A DNA stretch of 64,000 nt from Candidatus Aquabacterium excrementipullorum. GTDB taxonomy: Bacteria > Pseudomonadota > Gammaproteobacteria > Burkholderiales > Burkholderiaceae_C. A program made the position numbers and the translations under genes. Where the stretch lies: the NCBI GenBank assembly GCA_019112875.1, contig DXIO01000023.1:1-64000 (forward strand), written 5' to 3'. Below, in pieces: positions 32,401-52,462 of the stretch. Position 1 is the stretch's first letter; each line of letters starts with the position of its first letter. Below the pieces are notes generated by a model, which saw only the letters and a list, made by a program, of their open reading frames with translations, was not told the DNA's origin and ran no database searches.

Positions 32401-34145
32401 GGCCTGTGGTGATCGTGCGCGAAAACGATGGCGTTCAACGCGCGGCGCGCGGCGAGCATCTGCTGAAGCCTGATGTGCGCGAAGACCACGACCGCGTGCT
32501 GCGCGCCATCGCCGATGAACACGGCCCGATCGCTCACATCGCGCACCTGTGGTCCGTGGGCGATGCCGTATCGCCGGCCTTGGCCCGTGAGCGTGCTTTC
32601 TACAGCCCCTTGTACCTGGCCCAGGCGCTCGATGCCGATGCGACCTTGACGGTGGACGGCGCACCGCTTGGCCTGACCGTGGTGACGAACGGCCTGGCCG
32701 ATGTCACCGGGCAGGAGTCACTCGATCCCGACAAGGCCACCGTGCTGGGTCTGCACAAGGTGATGGCGCAGGAATGCCCCGGCATCGTCTGCCGCGTGCT
32801 CGACGTGGTGCCCCCCGCGCCCGACAGCGCCGAGCACGTACGCCTGATCGAGCAGATCGCCGCCGAAGCCGCGCTACCAGCCGCCAGCACCGCCCTGGGC
32901 GAAGGCATGCCTGCCCAGGCGCTGGTCGCGCTGCGCGGCCCGCGCCGTTGGGTGGAGAGCTACCAACCCCTGCGCCTGGACACGGTCCAATCCGAACGAC
33001 TGCGTGCCGATGCTGTCGTGCTGATCACCGGCGGCCTGGGCGGCGTGGGCCTGTCCGTGGCGCGCCACCTGGCCGCGCATGGACCTGCGCGCCTGGCGCT
33101 GCTGGGACGCAACGCCATGCCCGCGCGGGATCAATGGGATGCGCTGTTGGCCGACAGCGCCCCAGCGGCCGCCGGTGACGACGCACTGCGCGCCAGACAA
33201 GCCGTCATCGCCCGCGAGGTGCGCGCGCTGGAAGCCCAGGGCGCCCAGGTCCTGCTGCTGCACGGCGACGTGGCCATCGAGACCGAACTGCGCGCCGCCT
33301 GGCAGGCCACGCAGGCGCGCTTCGGTGCGGTGCACGGCGTGGTCCACGCCGCCGGTGATCCCGGTGGCGGCCTGATCGCGCAGGTGCTGGCCGAGCAGGT
33401 CGAGCGCACCTGGGCGGCCAAGGTGGAAGGCGCCCGCACGCTGCTGGCCCTGGCGGCCGAGCAGCCGCGACCGCTCGATTTCATCGTGCTGTGCTCGTCG
33501 ATGGCCACCATCGCCGGTGGCCTGGGCAAGGCGGCCTACGCGGCGGCCAATGCCTGGCTGGACGTGGCCGCGCGCCGTGCCACGGGCCAGCCCGGCACGC
33601 CGGTGTGGTCCATCAACTGGGACAGCTGGCGCGATGTGGGCATGGCTGGCCACATGGCCATGCCGGAAGGCGTGGGCATCGCCCCCGACGAAGGCGCTCG
33701 TGCGCTGGTGCGCATCGTGCAGGGGCCGCGCGTGGCACAGGTCGTGGTCTCGACCGTGGACCTGGCCGCACGGCTGGACCCGCGCCGCAACGACCTGCTC
33801 AGCCAGCCGGGCCTGGCCGATGCGGCCCCGCGTGCGGCCGGCCATGCGCGACCTGCGCTGGACACGCCTTTCGTCGCGCCCGAGGGTGAGCTGGAAACCC
33901 ACCTGGCCAGCATCTGGCAGACCCTGCTGGGCATCGACGCCATCGGCATCGACGACAACCTGTTCGAGCTGGGCGGCGATTCGCTGCTGGGCATCCAGTT
34001 GCTGTCGCGCGTGAAGGCGGCCTACGCGGTGGATTTGCGACCGGCCGACTTCTTCAAGAAGCCCACGGTGGCCGAGCTGGCCGCCCTGGTGGAAAGCCGC
34101 CTGCTCGACGAGATCGAGCGCACGGGTGAGGCGACGAGCGCGTGA
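29406..34145 (+). CDS. Type I polyketide synthase module KS-AT-KR-ACP
   Basis: 1579 aa. Ketosynthase ([16 protein letters not shown] near 29; active Cys in TACSTSL about 202; His in EAHGTGTT about 339 and [10 protein letters not shown]), acyltransferase ([12 protein letters not shown] near 559; [10 protein letters not shown] near 651), a structural then catalytic ketoreductase ([13 protein letters not shown] near 1206; Tyr in [10 protein letters not shown] near 1378) and ACP ([10 protein letters not shown], Ser about 1524). The AT has HAFH (about 748), the mark of malonyl-CoA choice; methylmalonyl-type would show YASH. No methyltransferase, dehydratase or enoylreductase is present. The module therefore adds one malonate to the first aminoacyl unit and reduces it to a beta-hydroxy group (a 4-amino-3-hydroxy acid). 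Confidence 0.95.
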
Positions 34146-34187
34146 TGCGTCGCATGGCCGATCAGAAGAGACAAGGGAAAGACACGC

Positions 34188-37100
34188 ATGAGCACGTCCA
34201 ACGATGACCTGGCGCGCCGGCGTGCGTGCCTGAGCCCCGAGCAGCAGGCCGCGCTGGCACGGCGGCTCAAGGGGAGGGCCGGCGGGGTCGAGGTGCGCGC
34301 GTTGCAAGCCGCGCCTGCGCGCACCTATCCCCATGTCGGCCCGCTGTCCTTCGCGCAGCAACGCCAGTGGTTCTACTGGCAGCTCGACCCGGCAAGCACC
34401 GCCTACCACCTGGGCGGCGCGCTGCATTTCGACGGCGTGCTGCATCTGGCCGCCTTGAAGGGCGCCTTCGACGCCTTGGTGGCACGCCATGAAGGCCTGC
34501 GCACCGTGCTGCGAGAACGCGACGACGGCACGGTCGAGCAGATCGTTCAGGCGGCCATGCCGTTGGACATCCCGGTGCTGGACCTGGGCGATCTGCCGCA
34601 GGATGCACAGGAAGCCAGTGCCACCGACGAGATCGCCCGCCAGCAGGCCCTGCCATTCGACCTGCGTGCCGGCCCCATGCTGCGCGTCGCGGTGCTGCGC
34701 CTGGCCGGGCAGCGGCACACCGTGGTCGTCGTGATGCACCATGCGGTCACGGATGCGTGGTCCAAGCAGATCGTGCTGGGCGAATTCGTGGCCAACTACA
34801 CAGGCCTGGTGCGCGACGGCCAGCTGCCCGTCCGCCCGCCGCTGGCATGCCACCTGGTCGACCATGCGCGCACGCAGCGGGCCTGGCTGGGCTCGCCCGA
34901 ACAGGCGCGCCAGTTGGCCTACTGGCGTGACCGTTTGACCTGTCCAGGCGGCGACGGCGAGCATCCCGTGCTGCGCCTGCCTTCGGACGGGCCACGCGAA
35001 CCCTCGGGCTCGCGGCGCGCGCTGGAACTGTCCTGCGCCGTGCCGGACGACCTGGCCGATCGCTTGCGCCTGCGCGCCCAGGCCCAAGGCGGCACCTTGT
35101 TCACGGCGCTGCTGGCGGCCTTCCAGGCCATGCTGCAGCGCTTCAGCGGGCTGGACGACATCCGCGTCGGCGTCCCCACCGCGGGGCGCCACCAGCTCGA
35201 CAGCGAAGGCGTGGTGGGCCTGTTCGTCAACACGCTGGTGATCCGCAATCGCCTGGACGGCCGCACGCCGCTGGCCACCGTGCTGGCCCAGGCCGGCGAG
35301 GCGCTGGCCGAGGCGCAGGCCCACCAGGACCTGCCTTTCGACCAACTGGTGGATGCCATGCAGCCAGGGCGCGCCACCGGCCACCATCCGTTGTTCCAGG
35401 TGATGTGCAACCACCTGCGCGAGGACCACCGCGCGCTTGACGGCCTGCCGGGCCTGCGCCTGCTGCGCTACGAACTGGCCGATCAGCACGCCAAGTTCGA
35501 CCTCACGCTCAACACCGTCGAGGATCCGCAGGGCCGGCTGGAAGGCCGCTTCGGCTGGCCCGAAGGGCTTTTCGAGGCGGGCACCGTGCAGCGCTTTGCG
35601 CGCGCCTGGCTGGCCTTGCTGACGGCGCTGGCGGATGAGCCCGCGCGTGCCGTGGCCGCGGTGGCGCTGGACGATGCCGAAGGCCAGGCCAGCTTGGCCA
35701 CCTGGCGCACCGGGCCGACCTGGCCCGCTGCTGACCAGGGCCCTGCGTTCGTGCTCGACCGCATCGACGCACTCGCGGTGGCCTCCCCATGGGCACCGGC
35801 TGTGTCATGCGGCGCCGATAAGCTCAGTCGCGCTGAACTGCAGACGCGCGCCAACCGCCTGGCCCATCACCTGATGGCCCTGGGTGTGGGCCTGGAGTCG
35901 CCGGTGGCGCTGGCGCTGCCGCGCTCGACCGACCTGGTCGTGGCCTGGCTGGCGGTGTGGAAGGCCGGTGGCGCGTGCGTGCCGCTGGACACGGCCCAGC
36001 CCGTGCCGCGTCTGCGCCAGATGCTCGAGGGCACCGCCTGCCGCTGGGTGCTGGCCCATGGGGCGGCCCCGTCGGGGCTGATGGCTGGAGGCGGCGAGGC
36101 CGGCCCGGCGTGGCTCGCGTTGGACGGGCTGTCGCTGGAGCACCTGCCCGCCACCCCGCCTGTCCGCGTCTCGGCCAACGGGGCGAACGCCACGCTGGCC
36201 CACGTGATCCACACCTCCGGCTCCACCGGCCAGCCCAAGGCCGTGGGGGTGAGCCATGGCGCGCTGGCGCAGTACGTCGCGGCCGTGTCGGACCGCCTGG
36301 CGTTCGCTGCACACGACAAGGGCCGCGATGGCGGCGTGCCCGGCGCGATGGCCATGGTGTCCACCCCGGCCGCCGACCTGGGCCACACCACGCTGTTCGG
36401 CGCGCTGTGCGCCGGCTGGCCTCTGCACCTGGCCGAACCCGGCCATGAACTCGATGCGTTGGGACTGGCCGAGGGCCTGCGCCGCGATGGCGTGGCCGTG
36501 CTCAAGATCGTGCCCAGCCACCTGCAGGCGCTGATGCAGGCCCTGGTGCTGGCCGGTCGCGACCCGGCCGAGGCTCTTCCTTCGCACACGTTGGTGCTGG
36601 GGGGCGAAGCCACGCCGTGGGCGTTGCTGACGCGGCTGCGTGTGCTGCGCCCAGGCCTGCGCATCGTCAACCACTACGGCCCCACCGAAGGCACCGTGGG
36701 CGTGCTCACGCAGGACGCCGCCGAGGCCGACACACGGGCCGCCACCCTGCCACTGGGCCGACCGCTGGCCGGCATCACCGCGCATGTGCTGGACGAGCAC
36801 CTCGACCCCGTGCCGCCAGGCTGCGAGGGCGAGCTCTACCTGGCTGGACCCAGCCTGGCGCGTGGCTACCTGGGGCAGGGCGGCCTGACGGCCTGGCGCT
36901 TCGTGGCCGACCCTTTCGGCGCGCCGGGCGGCCGCCTGTACCGCACGGGCGACCGTGTGCGCTGGCGCACCAGCGGGCAGCTGGAGTACCTGGGTCGCAC
37001 CGACCACCAGCTCAAGATCCGGGGTGTGCGTGTCGAGCCGGGCGAGATCGAGGCCGTGCTGGCCGCGCAGCCCGGCGTGGCGCAGGCCCTGGTCATCGCG

Positions 37101-37661
37101 TCGCCTGCCGATGATGACAAGGCCGCCCTGCGTCTGCTGGCGTATGCAGTGCCGGCCGATGCGCACGCAGCGCCCGAGGGCGGTGCATTGCGCGCGGCCC
37201 TGGCGCGTGCCTTGCCGGACGCCCTGGTGCCCGCCGCCGTGGTCGTGCTGCCGGCCTGGCCGCTCAACGCCAACGGCAAGATCGACCGCCGTGCGCTGCC
37301 GCTTCCGCCCGACAGCCAGCCTACAGCGCACGAAGCCCCGCGAGGCGAACTGGAGACCGCCCTGGCCGCAATGTGGGCAGAGGTGCTGACCGACGCGGCA
37401 CCCAGCATCGACCACACAACCATCGCCATCGGCCGCCACGATCGCTTCTTCGACCTGGGCGGCCACTCGCTGGGCCTGATGCGCGTGCAGGCGGCCGTGC
37501 ACAAACGCCTGGGCGTGCAACTGCCACTGCGCAGCTACGTGGCCAACCCCACCCTGGCCGACCTGGCCCTTGAGATGGCCACCGTGCGCGGCAGCGCGGC
37601 CGCCGACGAAGACGCCGCCCTGCGCGACATGGCCGCCCTGCTCGAATCCCTGGAGAATTGA
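34188..37661 (+). CDS. NRPS 2: C-A(Asp)-PCP
   Basis: 1157 aa. Condensation domain (LSFAQQRQWFYWQLDP near 52; active motif HHAVTDA near 184, with Ala where Gly is usual), adenylation domain (about 520-1030; [12 protein letters not shown] near 674) and carrier protein (DLGGHSLGLM near 1087). The pocket reads D-L-T-K-V-G-H-V-G-K, one conservative change from the textbook aspartate code, so Asp is well supported. In photoreactive relatives this Asp is beta-hydroxylated, but no Fe(II)/2-oxoglutarate hydroxylase is fused here or present in the window. It starts 42 nt after the PKS with aaggga upstream and ends directly against the next ATG. Confidence 0.95.
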   Translation: MSTSNDDLARRRACLSPEQQAALARRLKGRAGGVEVRALQAAPARTYPHVGPLSFAQQRQWFYWQLDPASTAYHLGGALHFDGVLHLAALKGAFDALVARHEGLRTVLRERDDGTVEQIVQAAMPLDIPVLDLGDLPQDAQEASATDEIARQQALPFDLRAGPMLRVAVLRLAGQRHTVVVVMHHAVTDAWSKQIVLGEFVANYTGLVRDGQLPVRPPLACHLVDHARTQRAWLGSPEQARQLAYWRDRLTCPGGDGEHPVLRLPSDGPREPSGSRRALELSCAVPDDLADRLRLRAQAQGGTLFTALLAAFQAMLQRFSGLDDIRVGVPTAGRHQLDSEGVVGLFVNTLVIRNRLDGRTPLATVLAQAGEALAEAQAHQDLPFDQLVDAMQPGRATGHHPLFQVMCNHLREDHRALDGLPGLRLLRYELADQHAKFDLTLNTVEDPQGRLEGRFGWPEGLFEAGTVQRFARAWLALLTALADEPARAVAAVALDDAEGQASLATWRTGPTWPAADQGPAFVLDRIDALAVASPWAPAVSCGADKLSRAELQTRANRLAHHLMALGVGLESPVALALPRSTDLVVAWLAVWKAGGACVPLDTAQPVPRLRQMLEGTACRWVLAHGAAPSGLMAGGGEAGPAWLALDGLSLEHLPATPPVRVSANGANATLAHVIHTSGSTGQPKAVGVSHGALAQYVAAVSDRLAFAAHDKGRDGGVPGAMAMVSTPAADLGHTTLFGALCAGWPLHLAEPGHELDALGLAEGLRRDGVAVLKIVPSHLQALMQALVLAGRDPAEALPSHTLVLGGEATPWALLTRLRVLRPGLRIVNHYGPTEGTVGVLTQDAAEADTRAATLPLGRPLAGITAHVLDEHLDPVPPGCEGELYLAGPSLARGYLGQGGLTAWRFVADPFGAPGGRLYRTGDRVRWRTSGQLEYLGRTDHQLKIRGVRVEPGEIEAVLAAQPGVAQALVIASPADDDKAALRLLAYAVPADAHAAPEGGALRAALARALPDALVPAAVVVLPAWPLNANGKIDRRALPLPPDSQPTAHEAPRGELETALAAMWAEVLTDAAPSIDHTTIAIGRHDRFFDLGGHSLGLMRVQAAVHKRLGVQLPLRSYVANPTLADLALEMATVRGSAAADEDAALRDMAALLESLEN

Positions 37662-49757
<12,096 letters not shown>

Positions 49758-49766
49758 ACTGAATGA

Positions 49767-49800
49767 ACTCGGTGCGGTGCTTACGAGCGCCGCACCGAGT
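49767..49800. terminator. Shared hairpin between converging siderophore operons
   Basis: A 14-bp stem (one G-T pair on one strand) is formed by 49767-49780 and 49787-49800 around a 6-nt loop that holds the stop codon of the minus-strand gene. It starts 10 nt after the NRPS 3 stop. There is no T-run on either side, so it is a likely two-way end without classical form. Confidence 0.6.
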
Positions 49801-50005
49801 ACCAGATCCCCACCACCAGCGGCAGCGCGAGCAGCGCCCAAGAGAGCGCATCCCACACCCCGTCGGCCACCAGGGCCGACACCAGCCCGATCGCGCTGGC
49901 CACGCCGATCAGCAAGGGCCAGCGGAACACCTGCCACAGGCTGTAGTGCTTGCCGCTGCGGCGGCTTTCCTGGTGCAGGGCATGGCGTTGTTCTGCGCGG
50001 CTCAT
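49781..50005 (-). CDS. Small two-helix membrane protein of the receptor operon
   Basis: 74 aa. N-terminal charged part (MSRAEQRHALHQESRRSGKHYSLW) followed by two membrane helices (WPLLIGVASAIGLVSALVADG and WALLALPLVVGIWYSV). No family is recognised with confidence; small membrane proteins of this kind accompany PepSY proteins in siderophore operons such as the pyoverdine fpvGHJK group, which work in iron release. The start at 50005 is fixed by an ATGA overlap with the upstream PepSY gene. Confidence 0.75.
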   Translation of the reverse strand: MSRAEQRHALHQESRRSGKHYSLWQVFRWPLLIGVASAIGLVSALVADGVWDALSWALLALPLVVGIWYSVRRS

Positions 50006-51156
50006 CGGGCGGCTCCCGTCACGTCGTTGGCGCCCGGCAGATCCTGCGAGGCCACGGCCTTGGAGGCGGCCCGCTTGCGCGCGATCCACAGGTACAGGCC
50101 GCTGCCCAGCACCACGATGGTGGCGATGTCCAGCAGCGCCCACACCACCTTCAGCGGCATGCCGCCGTAGTCCCCGAAGTGCAGCGGCTGCGACACCAGC
50201 AGCGCCTTCAGGTACCAGGGCAGCTCGCGGCTGTCGGTGATCTCCGACGTCACCGCATCGGCCAGCACGGGCTTCACAAGGCGCGAGGTCAGCGGTTCAT
50301 GCCCGCGCATGAAGATGGCGTAGTGGTGCGGGCTGGAGAAAGACGTGCCCGGGAAGGCCACGAAGGCCAGCGTCATGTCTGGCTCCAGCACCTGCGCGCG
50401 CTCTGCCGACAGCTGCAGCGAGCCCAGCACCTTCGGCGTGGACTGGCCCTTGTACTGCGCCGTCATCGCGCCCAGCTCCTTGTACTGGTAGAGCTTGACC
50501 ATCAGATCGGCCCAGGTGTTGATCACGCCGGTGAAGCCCACCACCAGCGCCCAGGTCACGGTCACGATGCTCAGCAGGTTGTGCAGGTCCAGCCAGCGCA
50601 CGCGCGTGGAGCGGTCGCGCCGCACCGTGCCGAAATCCAGCTTGCGCATGAAGGGCGCGTACAGCACCACGCCCGACACGATGGCCGCCACCAGCAGCAG
50701 CCCCATCAGCCCCAGGAAGAGCTTGCCCGGCAGGCCCGCGAACAGGTCCACGTGCAGGCGGAACATCAGGTTCATGAAGCCCTCGCCCAGCTTGGGCTCG
50801 CCCAGCACCTCGCCCGTGCGCGCGTCCACCACCACGGATTTGAAGTTCTCGGTGGCCATGGGCTCGTCGTTCAGCGTCACGTACCAGAGCGTGTCGTCGT
50901 CTTCCTCGCGCGAGACGAACTGCACCACCTTGCCCGGCTGGCGCGCCTTGGCCACCTCGATCACGCGGTCCAGGCTGGCGCGTGGCGTGCCGGCGGGCAT
51001 GGCCGGCGCTTCGATCTCGTCGCCCAGCAGGTGATCGATCTCGTGGTGGAAGATCAGCGGCAGGCCCGTCAGGCACAGCAGCAGCATGAAGATGGTGCAC
51101 ACCAGGCTGGACCAGGTGTGGACCCACGCCCAGCGGCGCAGGGAAACGGGTGTCAT
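50002..51156 (-). CDS. PepSY-type membrane protein, putative ferric-siderophore reductase component
   Basis: About 384 aa. PepSY-associated membrane helix family: a first helix with WVHTWSSLVCTIFMLLLCLTGLPLIFHHEID, PepSY-like periplasmic stretches (TPRASLDRVIEVAKARQPG, VVDARTGEVLGE), then conserved histidines in LHVDLFAGLPG and WLDLHNLLSIVTVTWALVVGFTGVIN and a final helix. Members next to siderophore receptors are proposed to reduce or release iron in the periplasm or at the inner membrane. The ATG at 51156 has aaggag upstream and overlaps the stop of the preceding PepSY gene (ATGA). Confidence 0.88.
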   Translation of the reverse strand: MTPVSLRRWAWVHTWSSLVCTIFMLLLCLTGLPLIFHHEIDHLLGDEIEAPAMPAGTPRASLDRVIEVAKARQPGKVVQFVSREEDDDTLWYVTLNDEPMATENFKSVVVDARTGEVLGEPKLGEGFMNLMFRLHVDLFAGLPGKLFLGLMGLLLVAAIVSGVVLYAPFMRKLDFGTVRRDRSTRVRWLDLHNLLSIVTVTWALVVGFTGVINTWADLMVKLYQYKELGAMTAQYKGQSTPKVLGSLQLSAERAQVLEPDMTLAFVAFPGTSFSSPHHYAIFMRGHEPLTSRLVKPVLADAVTSEITDSRELPWYLKALLVSQPLHFGDYGGMPLKVVWALLDIATIVVLGSGLYLWIARKRAASKAVASQDLPGANDVTGAAR

Positions 51157-52442
51157 GCGGAGACTCCTTGTTCGATGACGGGGGCGGCGCGCTGCCGCAG
51201 CAGGGTGCGGTGGCGCAGGCGGCCACGGCGCTTCTTCCACCAGATCACCACGCCGGTGACCGACAGCATCGCCACCAGCAGGCCCATCACGGACATCATG
51301 ATGCGCCCGGGCATGCCCAGGATCCGGCCTGAATGCAGCGGGAACTGCAACTGAACGAAGACATCGGCGGCCGTGCCTTCCCAGGGCGTGCGGTCGCCCA
51401 GCAGGCGGCCGTCCAGGCCATCGTAGTACAGCGTCTTGACGGCCATGCCGCCGCTCACGCGGTCCTGCTCGCCTTCGAAGAAGCGCAGGCCGTACACGCC
51501 CAGGCCCTGGGTGTAGAACACGTTGCCGGCGGGCTCGGCCCAGCCACGGCGCGCGGCCTCGGCGCGGGCCTGGGCCAGCACCTGCGGGAAGCTCAGCTTG
51601 GGCGTGATGGGCTGGTGCTCGGGCGCCGGCTTGCGTGATTCAAAAGGCCCCGGTGTCACCTTGGACACCAGCGACATCGCGGGGAAGAACACCTCGCGGT
51701 ACAGGTTCAGCGAGAAGGCCGTGAAGGCGATCACCAGCACCAGGGCCCAGGTCCACAGGCCGCCGGCGCGGTGCAGATCCACATTGAGCCGGTAGGCGCC
51801 ACCGCCGCGGCGCACGCGCCAGGCCGGCCACCAGCGCCGCCACACCGACGGCGCGGCCGATGCTGAAGGCGATGCGCCGGCCGCCCGCGCCTTGCGCCGC
51901 ACCGGCCACGTCAGGGCAATGGCCACGAAGGCGTCCACCAGCCACACCAGGGCCACGCCGCCCATCAGCCACACGCCCCACTCGTCGATGCCCCACACCT
52001 CGGGCAGGTGCAGCGTGTAGTGCAGCTTGTACAAGAAGGGCATCAGGTTCTCGCGCGAGAGCGAGACCGTGCCCCACTCGCGTCGCCCCTGCACCTGGCC
52101 CGTGACCGGGTCGATGAAGACCTGGTTGTAGTCCAAAGCAAAAAGCCGCCCGGTGGCGGCATCGACGCGGGGTCGGACGATGAAGGGCCTGGCGCGCCCG
52201 GGATCCTGGTGCAGCGGCACCAGGGTGACCCGGGCCCTCGGATCGGCCGCCTCGATCAGCGCGGCCAGCTCCAGCGGGGGCTTCATCGGCCCCGTGCTGC
52301 GGATCTCGAACAGGCTGCGGTTGAGCCAGCTGTCGATCTCGTGGTCCCAGGAGATGACCGCGCCCGTGAGCCCGGACACCACCAGGAAGCCGGCGATGAA
52401 CAGGCCGAACGTGCGGTGGAGGAGGGTCAGGGCGGGGCGCAT
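51153..52442 (-). CDS. PepSY-associated membrane protein, putative ferric-siderophore reductase component
   Basis: 429 aa. Same family as the next gene but longer: LLHRTFGLFIAGFLVVSGLTGAVISWDHEID at the N-terminus, periplasmic PepSY-like part (DPRARVTLVPLHQDPGRARPF), the LHYTLHLPEVWGIDEWGVWLMGGVALVWL region with paired His, the DLHRAGGLWTWALVLVIAFTAFSLNLY helix and a last helix before a basic tail (WWKKRRGRLRHR). It is probably FpvG/FiuB-like. It starts 20 nt after the TonB receptor stop and overlaps the following gene, so the four form one operon. Confidence 0.9.
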   Translation of the reverse strand: MRPALTLLHRTFGLFIAGFLVVSGLTGAVISWDHEIDSWLNRSLFEIRSTGPMKPPLELAALIEAADPRARVTLVPLHQDPGRARPFIVRPRVDAATGRLFALDYNQVFIDPVTGQVQGRREWGTVSLSRENLMPFLYKLHYTLHLPEVWGIDEWGVWLMGGVALVWLVDAFVAIALTWPVRRKARAAGASPSASAAPSVWRRWWPAWRVRRGGGAYRLNVDLHRAGGLWTWALVLVIAFTAFSLNLYREVFFPAMSLVSKVTPGPFESRKPAPEHQPITPKLSFPQVLAQARAEAARRGWAEPAGNVFYTQGLGVYGLRFFEGEQDRVSGGMAVKTLYYDGLDGRLLGDRTPWEGTAADVFVQLQFPLHSGRILGMPGRIMMSVMGLLVAMLSVTGVVIWWKKRRGRLRHRTLLRQRAAPVIEQGVSA

Positions 52443-52462
52443 CTCACAGGCTCACGAAGAGG

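Noticed and set aside
34188-37661. NRPS 2 C domain as a non-catalytic interface domain because of HHAVTDA
   Set aside because: Both histidines and the aspartate are kept; Gly to Ala at the last position alone does not mean loss of activity.
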